Of a stretch of 21,968 nucleotides of DNA, positions 14,382-21,204 are shown piece after piece. Source of the stretch: a virus; IMG/VR virus record IMGVR_UViG_3300042352_000346, positions 1 through 21,968 of that record; one strand, given 5' to 3'. Every line of letters starts with the position of its first letter. The first letter of the stretch is position 1. A program made the translations under genes and the position numbers. The notes under the pieces were generated by a model. It was given only the letters and a program-made list of their open reading frames with translations. It searched no databases and was not told the DNA's origin.

Positions 14382-15389
14382 ATGATCGCCATCGCTGTCG
14401 CGGCCACCCGCACCTACCTCCACGCCTGGCCCCAGTGCATTCGGGCCATTGCCGCCGCCTCCGCCCACCACGAGGAGGCCCACTTCATCTTTGCGACCGA
14501 CGAGAGCAAGGAGGCCGAAGCCGCTGCCGAGCTTGCCAAGTCGGAGCTTCCGGAAGGCTGGAAGGTCTCCGTCCTGAAGCACGCCATCAAGGACGACACC
14601 TCGACGAACTACAAGGAGGAGGCACAAATGAGGATCGCCCTGCTTCAGGGAGCGGCCTTCTCCTTTGCCCGGAAGATCAGGGCCTCGATGTGCTGGTCAG
14701 TTGAGAGTGACACGATCCCGACAGCGGACTCGCTCCGGGTTCTGGAGTGGACGCTTGCCATGCCACAGGCCGACGGATCGCCCCACTATGACATCGCCGC
14801 CGCCACCTACCCGAACGGACTCTTCCTGGGGGGATTCGGATCTCACCAGCACCAGATCGCTGAGGACTTCCTGCCGAAAGAGCGCAAGCTGAAGCCCCGG
14901 CTAAAACTCCTGCTTGAGAAATGCGAAGAGCGGCTGCGCTCTGCCACTTCCGAGAAGGAACAGAAGCGGATGGGTCGGCTCATGGAACGGGTGAAATCCT
15001 CTCCTCCGGATGGGAACATCTGGGAGGTCACCGCAAAGCATGGATGGAGGCGTCGCGGCTGGATGGACTTTGCCTATCCCGGGATCGGTCACGGGGCAGT
15101 CGTCCCCTCAGACTGGTGCGGACTCGGCTGCACCCTGCTTTCCAAGGCGGCTCTCTCCCATGCCGACTTCTGCGGCTATGACGGCAGGGGCACTCAGGAT
15201 CTCTTTCTCTGCTGGTCAAGGTGGCATCCCGCCGGTCTGCGGATCGCATGCGTCCCTCATGTCGCCTGCGACCACATCAAGCGGCAGGCAGGGAAAGCCG
15301 AGATCCTCCACCACCGCGCCTACCATGAGCAGGAGGGGGAATGCCGTGGGCATCTTCGGGTCAGGACTCAGCCCTTTGTCCCGGCCTAA
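14382..15389 (+). CDS. GT-A-type glycosyltransferase
   Basis: A 335-residue protein with the layout of phage and bacterial family 2-like glycosyltransferases. The N-terminus forms a Rossmann-like part (IAIAVAATRTYLHAWPQCIRAI). A metal-binding acidic motif, ESD at residues 108-110, lies in CWSVESDTIPTADSL. A late block reads GLGCTLLSKAAL, then GYDGRGTQDLFLCWSRWHPAG, then CVPHVACDHIK, matching the usual acceptor/catalytic acid region and the final Cys-x-His segment. It probably moves a sugar from a nucleotide sugar to a protein or glycan in the cytoplasm. Donor and acceptor are unknown. A location inside the tail operon, directly after the Ser/Thr-rich protein, favours virion glycosylation. The leader is A/C-rich (CTTCAACCCACAATTCAAA). 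Confidence 0.75.
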   Translation: MIAIAVAATRTYLHAWPQCIRAIAAASAHHEEAHFIFATDESKEAEAAAELAKSELPEGWKVSVLKHAIKDDTSTNYKEEAQMRIALLQGAAFSFARKIRASMCWSVESDTIPTADSLRVLEWTLAMPQADGSPHYDIAAATYPNGLFLGGFGSHQHQIAEDFLPKERKLKPRLKLLLEKCEERLRSATSEKEQKRMGRLMERVKSSPPDGNIWEVTAKHGWRRRGWMDFAYPGIGHGAVVPSDWCGLGCTLLSKAALSHADFCGYDGRGTQDLFLCWSRWHPAGLRIACVPHVACDHIKRQAGKAEILHHRAYHEQEGECRGHLRVRTQPFVPA

Positions 15390-15390
15390 G

Positions 15391-15460
15391 TCTCCTCCTT
15401 CATGTTCTTCATGGTGAATTTCCTCTCTCCATGTTCTCCATGCTCTTCATGGTGGGTCTC
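15391..15460. repeat. CATGAAG-type dispersed repeat (TTCATG units)
   Basis: The gap between the glycosyltransferase and tail fibre genes is filled with units of the kind TTCATGTTCTTCATGGTG (from about 15399) and CCATGCTCTTCATGGTG (from about 15438). The same unit type recurs at 18840-18915. No stop-free conserved product is encoded on either strand, so I read it as an intergenic repeat. Confidence 0.6.
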
Positions 15461-15466
15461 AGTGTT

Positions 15467-15472
15467 TTGACA
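15467..15472 (+). promoter_or_regulatory. TTTGACA motif, 13 nt before GTG at 15486
   Basis: TTGACA preceded by TT, gap 15473-15485 (13 nt). It follows the repeat directly and supports the GTG as start of the tail fibre; no Shine-Dalgarno is present. Confidence 0.7.
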
Positions 15473-15485
15473 TCCCCTTGAGTTC

Positions 15486-17813
15486 GTGAAGCTCTTCATC
15501 GATCTCGCCGACCGCACGTTCTTGGACGATCTCCCTTCTGCCGGGGGGATGCTGATCGAGTCGCTGGATCTCAAGCGCCGTGATGCGGAGCCGGTTGAGG
15601 TTCAGTTCCTGAATGCTGGCGTCGTCACCGATCTCGGCAGCGGGGCTACTGGCATCCTTGGGCTGAAGCGGAGCGGGGCCTATGCGAGCGGCTACATCGC
15701 CTCGGCCTTGTCTTGGACAAAGACCGGAAGCGGAACGTCGGCCAAATACACCTTTGCCCTCACGCTGAACACCGCCGAGATCGACACCCTCTTCACATCG
15801 GCCTCCGAGGGTTCCAGCCTCCGTGCTATGCTCGAGGTGCAGTGGACGGTCGGCAGCGTGATCACCTCCTCGGTGACTCTCCCGGCGGTCATCGCGAACG
15901 ATGTCATCCGGGGCGACGAGGGCGCACTTGCCCAGGCTAATCCCGACTATCCCGCCGCCGCCGATGTCCTGACCAAATCGGGCAACCTCGCCGGGCTGGG
16001 ATCGGTGCCATCTGCCCGTGGCAATCTCTCGGTCTACTCGCAGGCCGAGACCGACGGCCTGCTGGGTGGAAAGCCGAACATTGCCACAACAGCCCCTGCC
16101 GATCTCGGCTCCACCTCCGCAGTCGGATCTTTGGCCACGGCAGCCCGTGCCGATCACGTTCACCGCATCCCGACACTCTCCGAACTCGGTGCCGTCTCCA
16201 CGACCGACGCCCGGCTCTCGGATGCGCGGCCCCCTCTGGCCCATGATGCCTCACTGATCACCAGCGGAACCATCTCGCTTGATCGCCTTCCTTCTCTTTC
16301 CACAGGCGTGCAGGTCGTCTCCTCCGGAACCATCGCCGACCTGACCGCGCCCCAGCAGGCCCAGATCATCACGGGGGCCATCGTCACGACGATCGACGGT
16401 CGGCGTTGGCTCTACAAGGGGACAGGCTCCAAGACCCTCGAGGCATCCTACATCGAGATGGGTGACATCACCCCCGAGTGGACGGCGATTGCCAACAGGC
16501 CGACCACCTTCACGCCATCGGCCCACACCCACCCGCAGAGCGAGGTGACGAACCTTGTCAGTGATCTGGCCTCCAAGGCCGACGCCGCCGCCACGACCTC
16601 GGCCCTAGCTGGCAAGGCCGCAAGCATACACACCCACGCCCAGAGCGAGGTGACCGGACTGGTCTCAGACCTCGCCAACAAGAGGACGATCCTGAGCGGG
16701 ACAACGGTGCCCTCCGCTGGACTCGGCTCGGATGGCGACCTCTACATCGATACCTTGGGCAACCGTCTCTATGGCCCCAAGACCGCTGGCTCATGGGGCA
16801 GCGGCTCATTCACGAAGGGAGACCCGGGCACCGGGGCCACGGCGGTCATCCGCTCGGCCAACTTCACCGCAGCCACTGGCGTCCGCTACATCACGACGGC
16901 GACGCTCACCATCACCGATCCCGGCACCGCCACCCTTGGCGACAACTACGAGGTCATGATCGGCGCGGGGACTTGCACCATCGGCGGCGTGGCCTTTGCT
17001 CCATCACGGATCGAGATCATCAGGTATTTCAACGGCACAAGCTGGGTCACCTCACCGCTGGAATCTTCCAGCCAGACCGCCGCAACAGCCTCCTCACTGA
17101 TGACGCGCTCACTGGTGGGCGATGAGCAGTTTTTCAACCTATACAAAGTATTCGGCCCTCAATTAGTTCCCACAACAGGAGTTTTGCGCGGGGTGGCGTC
17201 GGTAAACTCCAGTGGGAATTATTTCCGACTTCAAATAAATAATTTAACCGCCGCCTCTTCCTACGCTCGATGCTCTGTGGCCCGCAACATGACCTCGGTG
17301 TGGGATCTCAGCGGAAGTGGCATTGAATACGCAATTCGATCTGGTTTTATGCTTCGCGGAAACTTCGTTTACCAAGGCACTAATGACCCGACGACGATAG
17401 CGAGAATGTATTACGGGGGAAACGGCGGCGTTCCTGCAACATCGGATGCCAATGCCCTGACCGACCGAGGCTTCGGAATTGAGTTTGGATCGAATGGCGG
17501 CGTGCAATCCATCAGGGCGTTTGCCCACAACGGCACAACCTACACGAACGGGCCGTGGGTCAATGCAACAAACCTCAGGATTAGTAGCTATGGGGTAATC
17601 TCCGACGGGGCTGGAAATGTCTCCCTCTTCTATTCATTCGGAAACAACCGCCCAGCCCTTGTCTCTGGGTATCCGATCACCGGAGGCCCGACAACAAACG
17701 GGACAACGGCATTAAATTGGTTGGATGCTGTAGTTGTCAACAGCAGCACAGCGGCAGCCGCAGTTACCACTTATTTCAATATCACCGACATGAGGATTCT
17801 CTACGGATCATGA
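15486..17813 (+). CDS. Tail fibre / receptor-binding protein
   Basis: A 775-residue fibre. Residues 1-160 look like a virion-attachment domain (SLDLKRRDAEPVEVQFLNAG and a beta-rich body). Residues about 175-420 are fibre-shaft sequence with typical collar/fibre phrases: LGAVSTTDARLSDARPP, and two HTHxQSEVTxLVSDLA repeats (about 345-400). A GDPGTGA linker lies near 447. From about residue 546 (base 17125) the C-terminus changes in base composition: two sampled 60-base stretches here are 45% and 48% GC, against 65% in a sampled shaft stretch. This suggests a receptor-binding tip gained by recombination. No reverse transcriptase or template repeat of a diversity-generating system is seen. Start GTG is set by TTTGACA at 13 nt. 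The stop overlaps the next gene by ATGA. Confidence 0.82.
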   Translation: MKLFIDLADRTFLDDLPSAGGMLIESLDLKRRDAEPVEVQFLNAGVVTDLGSGATGILGLKRSGAYASGYIASALSWTKTGSGTSAKYTFALTLNTAEIDTLFTSASEGSSLRAMLEVQWTVGSVITSSVTLPAVIANDVIRGDEGALAQANPDYPAAADVLTKSGNLAGLGSVPSARGNLSVYSQAETDGLLGGKPNIATTAPADLGSTSAVGSLATAARADHVHRIPTLSELGAVSTTDARLSDARPPLAHDASLITSGTISLDRLPSLSTGVQVVSSGTIADLTAPQQAQIITGAIVTTIDGRRWLYKGTGSKTLEASYIEMGDITPEWTAIANRPTTFTPSAHTHPQSEVTNLVSDLASKADAAATTSALAGKAASIHTHAQSEVTGLVSDLANKRTILSGTTVPSAGLGSDGDLYIDTLGNRLYGPKTAGSWGSGSFTKGDPGTGATAVIRSANFTAATGVRYITTATLTITDPGTATLGDNYEVMIGAGTCTIGGVAFAPSRIEIIRYFNGTSWVTSPLESSSQTAATASSLMTRSLVGDEQFFNLYKVFGPQLVPTTGVLRGVASVNSSGNYFRLQINNLTAASSYARCSVARNMTSVWDLSGSGIEYAIRSGFMLRGNFVYQGTNDPTTIARMYYGGNGGVPATSDANALTDRGFGIEFGSNGGVQSIRAFAHNGTTYTNGPWVNATNLRISSYGVISDGAGNVSLFYSFGNNRPALVSGYPITGGPTTNGTTALNWLDAVVVNSSTAAAAVTTYFNITDMRILYGS

Positions 17814-18052
17814 CCGACATCGCCAAATACTTCGACACGGTCCTCAAAGTCGCGACGACTCTGGCACTCCTCGCCGTGGCCCTGCTGGGCACCAAGTTTG
17901 TCACGAAAGAGGAGTTCACGGCTGCGAATGCCCGCATTGAGAAGATCGAGGCCGTGTTGATCCGGATGGAGGCGAATGCCGAGACAGACAAGCGTCACGA
18001 CATCCTGCTGGCCGACCACGAGTCACGACTCCGGTCGCTCGAAAAGCAGTAG
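17810..18052 (+). CDS. Small membrane protein with coiled coil (holin-like candidate)
   Basis: An 80-residue protein with one membrane segment at about residues 11-29 (VLKVATTLALLAVALLG) and a charged helical C-terminal part with heptads (NARIEKIEAVLIRMEANAE, then HESRLRSLEKQ). It opens the lysis region and starts in an ATGA overlap with the fibre gene. A single membrane helix plus coiled coil is found in some phage holins and in XhlA-like lysis proteins, but also in unrelated phage membrane proteins. A role in lysis is inferred from position. Confidence 0.6.
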   Translation: MTDIAKYFDTVLKVATTLALLAVALLGTKFVTKEEFTAANARIEKIEAVLIRMEANAETDKRHDILLADHESRLRSLEKQ

Positions 18053-18055
18053 CTT

Positions 18056-18061
18056 TTGACT
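18056..18061 (+). promoter_or_regulatory. TTTGACT variant motif, 13 nt before ATG at 18075
   Basis: TTGACT preceded by TT, differing from the consensus only at the last base. The gap 18062-18074 is again 13 nt and has no Shine-Dalgarno. Confidence 0.6.
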
Positions 18062-18074
18062 CCGCGCCTCTACC

Positions 18075-18524
18075 ATGAGGCGATTTCAAGACCCCATCGA
18101 ACTCCTCCTCCTGCTCTGCGCGGCGATGCTGGCCGCCACGATTGCCCTCTTCGGCGTGACAGGCTGCACCTCGGCCCCCAAGGCCGTGCTGACTCCCTCC
18201 CCGGCAGCGGTCGTCTCATCCGTCTCTGCCGCAAAGCAGTCGGCCTCTCTCCTCCGTGCCAATGTCAACCCGCTCGGACTGCGGACGCTCGAACAACTCA
18301 ACGCCCACCTTGACCAAGCCAGCACAGCGCTGACCGACTACGCCGCCAAGGTGGATGATCAGAGCGTCAAGCTTGTCCAATCCCAAGAGCAGGCCGAACT
18401 CTGGAAAGCGAAGCAGAGGAAGGCACTCAAGGAGGTCGCCTTCTGGCGCATGGTGATCATTGTCGAGGTCGCCTGCATGGGTCTCTGGCTGGCATGGCGC
18501 ATCTACCGCCCCCGCTTCCTATGA
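18075..18524 (+). CDS. Candidate unimolecular spanin (lipoprotein with C-terminal membrane anchor)
   Basis: A 149-residue protein with two membrane attachments. The N-terminus is a lipoprotein-type signal: hydrophobic about 8-29 and then a lipobox VTGC with Cys31. A periplasmic helical stretch follows (about 65-118, LEQLNAHLDQASTALTDYAA and onward). A C-terminal membrane segment at about 121-142 (FWRMVIIVEVACMGLWLAW) ends in a basic tail (RIYRPRFL). An outer-membrane lipid at one end and an inner-membrane helix at the other is the architecture of T1 gp11-type u-spanins, which fuse the two membranes in the last lysis step. Its place between holin-like genes and the endolysin agrees. It also implies a host with an outer membrane. 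Sequence similarity to gp11 is not claimed. Confidence 0.65.
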   Translation: MRRFQDPIELLLLLCAAMLAATIALFGVTGCTSAPKAVLTPSPAAVVSSVSAAKQSASLLRANVNPLGLRTLEQLNAHLDQASTALTDYAAKVDDQSVKLVQSQEQAELWKAKQRKALKEVAFWRMVIIVEVACMGLWLAWRIYRPRFL

Positions 18525-18625
18525 TCACATGTTTCCTCGCTGGTGCGCTCGGATCGCTCCTTATGTTCCTGACCATCTGCTTCCTGCCGGAGATCGGGGA
18601 CTTCCTCAAACGCTTCCGCAAATGA
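18521..18625 (+). CDS. 34-residue single-membrane-span protein
   Basis: A tiny frame starting in an ATGA overlap with the spanin candidate (MITCFLAGALGSLLMFLTIC) and ending FLKRFRK. One hydrophobic span covers about residues 4-23, followed by a basic tail, giving an N-out/C-in topology by the positive-inside rule. Its stop is in an ATGA overlap with the next membrane protein, so the four-base overlaps on both sides support real translation. It may be a lysis regulator or small holin; the sequence gives no proof. Confidence 0.6.
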   Translation: MITCFLAGALGSLLMFLTICFLPEIGDFLKRFRK

Positions 18626-18846
18626 CATTCCTGCGCGGGCTGCTCTCCGACGCCCCCGGGTCGCCCTCGATGACCCGCTTCTCGCTTGCGGTTGTCCTCT
18701 CGCTGGTCGTCCTGGTCATCGGGCGCTGGCTCGTCACCGGACAGGATATCCCACATGGAGTCGGCTCCCTCCTCGAAATCACGCTCGCAACCGCAGCCGG
18801 GGCCAAGGTGGTGCAGAAATTTGCCGAGGGGAAGAACTCACCATGA
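18622..18846 (+). CDS. Small phage membrane protein, putative holin
   Basis: A 74-residue protein beginning MTFLRGLLSDAPGSPSMTRF. A hydrophobic segment lies at about 19-38 (SLAVVLSLVVLVIGRWLV) and a second, weaker one at about 48-64, before KVVQKFAEGK. The LLSD...GSPSxxRF start and the final GAKVVQKF pattern resemble a common family of small phage membrane proteins found next to endolysins. A holin role is inferred because the endolysin has no signal peptide and needs a membrane pore. It starts in an ATGA overlap. The stop codon lies within the first arm of the CATGAAG inverted repeat. Confidence 0.6.
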   Translation: MTFLRGLLSDAPGSPSMTRFSLAVVLSLVVLVIGRWLVTGQDIPHGVGSLLEITLATAAGAKVVQKFAEGKNSP

Positions 18847-18915
18847 AGCACATGAAGGGGCATGAAGGGCGACCGCCAATCTTTAACAACTTCATGATCT
18901 TCATGCTCTCCATGG
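18840..18915. repeat. Imperfect inverted repeat of CATGAAG units
   Basis: The left arm ACCATGAAGCACATGAAG (from 18840, continuing to about 18868) and the right arm, whose complement begins ACCATGGAGAGCATGAAG (ending at 18915), form a long imperfect inverted repeat around a loop near 18869-18888. The unit type is that of 15391-15460. It lies between the holin-like and endolysin genes and could form a strong RNA hairpin, but it lacks a T tract. Confidence 0.6.
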
Positions 18916-18943
18916 TAAATCCTCACTCTCTCCACCTCTCCTA

Positions 18944-19519
18944 ATGAAACGCTCCGACATCCTCAACGCCGCAGAAGATGCGGGCCTCCCTGCCAGATTC
19001 CGGAAATCTCTCGGCCTCGTCCTCCGCTGGGAATGCGTCTATCTCCCCGACGGCGAGACGATCCGCTGGGAGAACGATCCCGATGACCCCGGAGGGGCCA
19101 CCTTTGCAGGGCTGACGGTGAAGCATGACCGGATCGCGCCACCGCCAGCCGAGCCGACAGCCCGGGCCATCGCGGCGCATTATTACTCGGAGGACTGGAT
19201 GCCCTTTGCGGGCCTTCCATCACCCGTGCAGGAGGTGGCCTTCGTTCAGGGCGTCAACCAAGGCACCCGCACCGCGGTCAGGATGCTACAGAACGCCATC
19301 AACGACTACGGGGCAAACATCATCGTGGACGGCATCCTCGGAGAGAAGACCCGCAGATCCGCGATGGCGTCGCCAGATAGCCACGGGCTCGCAATGGCAT
19401 TCCTCCAAAAAAGCCGCCGACGCTACGAGGCGATCATCGCGGGGAATCCGAAGCTTGAGAGGTTCAGGAACGGTTGGATGAACCGCCTCGAGGCGATCAA
19501 GCGGGATCTGGTGGCGTGA
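18944..19519 (+). CDS. Endolysin, GH108-type muramidase with peptidoglycan-binding domain
   Basis: A 191-residue lysozyme that should cut the glycan strands of peptidoglycan at lysis. The N-terminal half has the GH108 core: the catalytic Glu is probably E30 in LRWEC, followed by NDPDDPGGATFAGLT, the family's hallmark loop. The C-terminal half (about 93-190, VQEVAFVQGVNQGTRTAV ... VDGILGEKTRRSA) matches the PG_binding_3 domain that normally accompanies GH108. Two oddities are that the usual EGGY is ECVY, and that about ten extra residues (LPDGETIRW) separate it from the Asp/Pro/Gly loop. There is no signal peptide, so release depends on a holin. The leader is pyrimidine-rich without a Shine-Dalgarno. 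Confidence 0.88.
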   Translation: MKRSDILNAAEDAGLPARFRKSLGLVLRWECVYLPDGETIRWENDPDDPGGATFAGLTVKHDRIAPPPAEPTARAIAAHYYSEDWMPFAGLPSPVQEVAFVQGVNQGTRTAVRMLQNAINDYGANIIVDGILGEKTRRSAMASPDSHGLAMAFLQKSRRRYEAIIAGNPKLERFRNGWMNRLEAIKRDLVA

Positions 19520-19526
19520 ACCACCT

Positions 19527-19532
19527 TTGACA
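19527..19532 (+). promoter_or_regulatory. TTTGACA motif, 14 nt before ATG at 19547
   Basis: TTGACA preceded by T, gap 19533-19546 (14 nt). It supports the ATG at 19547 over the internal ATG at 19580. Confidence 0.6.
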
Positions 19533-19546
19533 CGGCCTCCAAGGTC

Positions 19547-20305
19547 ATGGCGAACGTCGTCTCCCGGTGGTCAAGGTTCATGGCCGTGGGGTGCAGTCAT
19601 GCAAAGTTCGCAGATCCCTCCGCGCTCAAGGCTGTCCTTGAGTTCAAGAAACGCTGGAACCCTGACCTGACGGTTCACCTCGGTGACTTCATCGACACCG
19701 CAGCCTTCCGCTCCGGTGCTCGTGGCATCGACGCCGACAGCGCGGAACCAGTCGGCCCAGACATTGACACAGGTCTGAACTTCCTGAATCAGGTTCGGCC
19801 CAATGTCGTCCTGCTCGGCAACCATGAGGATCGCCTCTGGACTCTCCGCAACTCTCCCAATGCGGTCATCGCTTACGCCTCCCACAAGGCCATTGAGCAC
19901 ATCGAGACCTCCATCACCAAGCTAGGCGCAAGGATCATTCCCTATGACGGGATGTTCCAGAGCTACATCCGGGGAGATGTCACGTTCCTGCACGGCTCGC
20001 TGTACTCGGAAAACGCAATCCGCGATCACGCCGAGTCGCTCGGCCCAGGCAAGATCATCCACGCTCATACCCACCGGGCAGGACAGGCCCCAGGGCGCAC
20101 ACTGAAGCCCTGCATGGGCTACTGCGTCGGCACGCTGACCCGACGCCGTGAAATGAGCTATGCCAAGAACCGACGGGCCACCCTCGGATGGAGCCAAGGG
20201 CTTGTTTTTGGAGAGATCCGCGAGGGCCGTTCCCCGGCAAGCGCGGTCTGGCTAGTCACAGGACCCGGAGAAGGCACCGACATGGAATGGCGTCTGCCGT
20301 TTTAG
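19547..20305 (+). CDS. Calcineurin-like metallophosphoesterase
   Basis: A 252-residue protein with most signature motifs of the family in order: GDFID at 46-50, GNHED at 91-95, FLHG at 147-150 and HAHTH at 172-176. These residues bind two metal ions that split phosphodiester or phosphomonoester bonds. Motif I, normally Asp-x-His, appears as C16-S17-H18 (AVGCSH), so one metal ligand is replaced by Cys or metal binding differs. Phage members act on nucleic acid or nucleotides, but the substrate here is unknown. It follows the lysis genes with its own TTTGACA motif. An odd internal TTGACA at 19764-19769 is not near any start and encodes Ile-Asp-Thr. Confidence 0.85.
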   Translation: MANVVSRWSRFMAVGCSHAKFADPSALKAVLEFKKRWNPDLTVHLGDFIDTAAFRSGARGIDADSAEPVGPDIDTGLNFLNQVRPNVVLLGNHEDRLWTLRNSPNAVIAYASHKAIEHIETSITKLGARIIPYDGMFQSYIRGDVTFLHGSLYSENAIRDHAESLGPGKIIHAHTHRAGQAPGRTLKPCMGYCVGTLTRRREMSYAKNRRATLGWSQGLVFGEIREGRSPASAVWLVTGPGEGTDMEWRLPF

Positions 20306-20309
20306 AATC

Positions 20310-20561
20310 ATGAAAAAGAAAACAGGAAATGATTGGCTCGCCGAGATCATGTCAGAGCGGGTCCTGTCTGGCCCACCCGATGTCATCCCTGAGGGCTGGC
20401 TAACCCTCAAGCAAATGTGCAAGGAGTGCAACGTCTCCGAGAGTGCCATGAGGTTGAGGATCTCCCGGCTGCTGGAGTCGAATAGGCTCCAGAGAAAGAG
20501 ATTCCGCATGTGGACGGGTCACCAACTCATGCTGACTTGGCACTATCATCCAGCCAAATGA
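20310..20561 (+). CDS. Small winged-helix-like DNA-binding protein
   Basis: An 83-residue protein. Residues 30-60 (WLTLKQMCKECNVSESAMRL and onward to SRLLESNRL) look like a helix-turn-helix with a following wing-like basic segment (QRKRFRMWTG). It could bind DNA and regulate phage genes, but it lies at the end of the late operon and no target is visible. It starts 4 bases after the phosphoesterase stop and overlaps the next gene by ATGA. Confidence 0.55.
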   Translation: MKKKTGNDWLAEIMSERVLSGPPDVIPEGWLTLKQMCKECNVSESAMRLRISRLLESNRLQRKRFRMWTGHQLMLTWHYHPAK

Positions 20562-20743
20562 GCGTGAGCGAGAAGATGCCAGAGGGCAAGATCCGCTGGT
20601 GCCTCTGCCTCGATGTGGCCATTGACGGGATCGATCTGCCGTTCAGGCTCCGCTTCTCCACAGACAACCACGAGGACATGCTCGACGCCCTCGCCGATTT
20701 CCACTCCATGCTCATGGACAAGATCGAGGAGAGGCTGAAATGA
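20558..20743 (+). CDS. Small protein of unknown function
   Basis: A 61-residue protein in a chain of ATGA overlaps on both sides, which is the main support for it being real. It holds a beta-strand-like CLCLDVAIDGIDLPFRLRFS stretch and then an amphipathic helix (DMLDALADFHSMLMDKIEER). I do not recognise the family. Co-translation with its neighbours suggests a small accessory protein. Confidence 0.6.
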   Translation: MSVSEKMPEGKIRWCLCLDVAIDGIDLPFRLRFSTDNHEDMLDALADFHSMLMDKIEERLK

Positions 20744-20991
20744 AGCTTCCCCGGACGCTGAAGATCAGGGATCGCAAACTCGGCAAGGAGAAGGCCCTCG
20801 GTCAGGCCATCGCGCCCGACCTGATCGAGATCGACCCGACCAAGAACAACAGCCGGGAGAGGCTCGACACGGTCTGCCATGAGGCACTCCATCTGCTCCT
20901 GCCCTCGGAGCCAGAGGTGCGAATCATCGCCCTCGCCAACCGGATGAGCGACCTCCTGTGGAGGGATCGGTGGAGGAGGATTGAGTGGTAG
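20740..20991 (+). CDS. Mini HExxH metallopeptidase-like protein
   Basis: An 83-residue protein containing HEALH (residues about 47-51) in RLDTVCHEALHLLLPSEPEV, followed by a helix ALANRMSDLLWRDRW. HExxH is the zinc site of zincin peptidases. Small phage proteins with this motif, a downstream Glu and a final LW are common, but their activity is rarely tested and the size is well below a normal peptidase domain. The start is in an ATGA overlap, with GAGAGG a few bases upstream as Shine-Dalgarno. It is the last + strand gene before the convergent regulators. Confidence 0.6.
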   Translation: MKLPRTLKIRDRKLGKEKALGQAIAPDLIEIDPTKNNSRERLDTVCHEALHLLLPSEPEVRIIALANRMSDLLWRDRWRRIEW

Positions 20992-20998
20992 TCTGGCC

Positions 20999-21190
20999 CT
21001 ATTTCTTGGGCTTGCAGTGTGGGGGGAGGAAGGGATTAAACTCCCCAGTCTCCAGCCGATCTAGGCCGGCCATGATGGCGAGCCGGTAGAGGTCGGTCTC
21101 CTCGATGGTGCTCCTGGCGGCCAACTTCCGGACGCGATCAATCAGTGCCTGCGGCACCCTGAGCGTCTTGACCACGTTCTTCTGAATCAT
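20999..21190 (-). CDS. Ribbon-helix-helix regulator
   Basis: A 63-residue protein. VVKTLRVPQALIDRVRKLAA gives the short beta strand and first helix, and TDLYRLAIMAGLDRLE the second helix, typical of the MetJ/Arc family. Such dimers insert their strands into the DNA major groove, and Arc/Mnt proteins act as phage repressors. I chose the ATG at 21190; the frame also has a TTG at 21199. A good AAGGAGG lies at 21214-21220 on this strand, rather far from either start. It converges on the late operon, leaving 7 bases between stops. A short palindrome lies upstream and could be its operator. Confidence 0.7.
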   Translation of the reverse strand: MIQKNVVKTLRVPQALIDRVRKLAARSTIEETDLYRLAIMAGLDRLETGEFNPFLPPHCKPKK

Positions 21191-21204
21191 CCCCAGCAAT
21201 CTGA

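Noticed and set aside
15486-17813. Diversity-generating retroelement target in the tail fibre
   Set aside because: No reverse transcriptase gene and no template repeat matching the fibre end are visible in the window.
31-19532. TTGACA boxes as ordinary sigma70 -35 promoter elements
   Set aside because: At 16-18 nt spacing the -10 would lie at or after the start codon, and I see no TATAAT-like box there; transcripts would lack the start codon.
19764-19769. TTGACA inside the metallophosphoesterase gene as another start motif
   Set aside because: No start codon follows at 13-17 nt in an open frame; the bases encode Ile-Asp-Thr.
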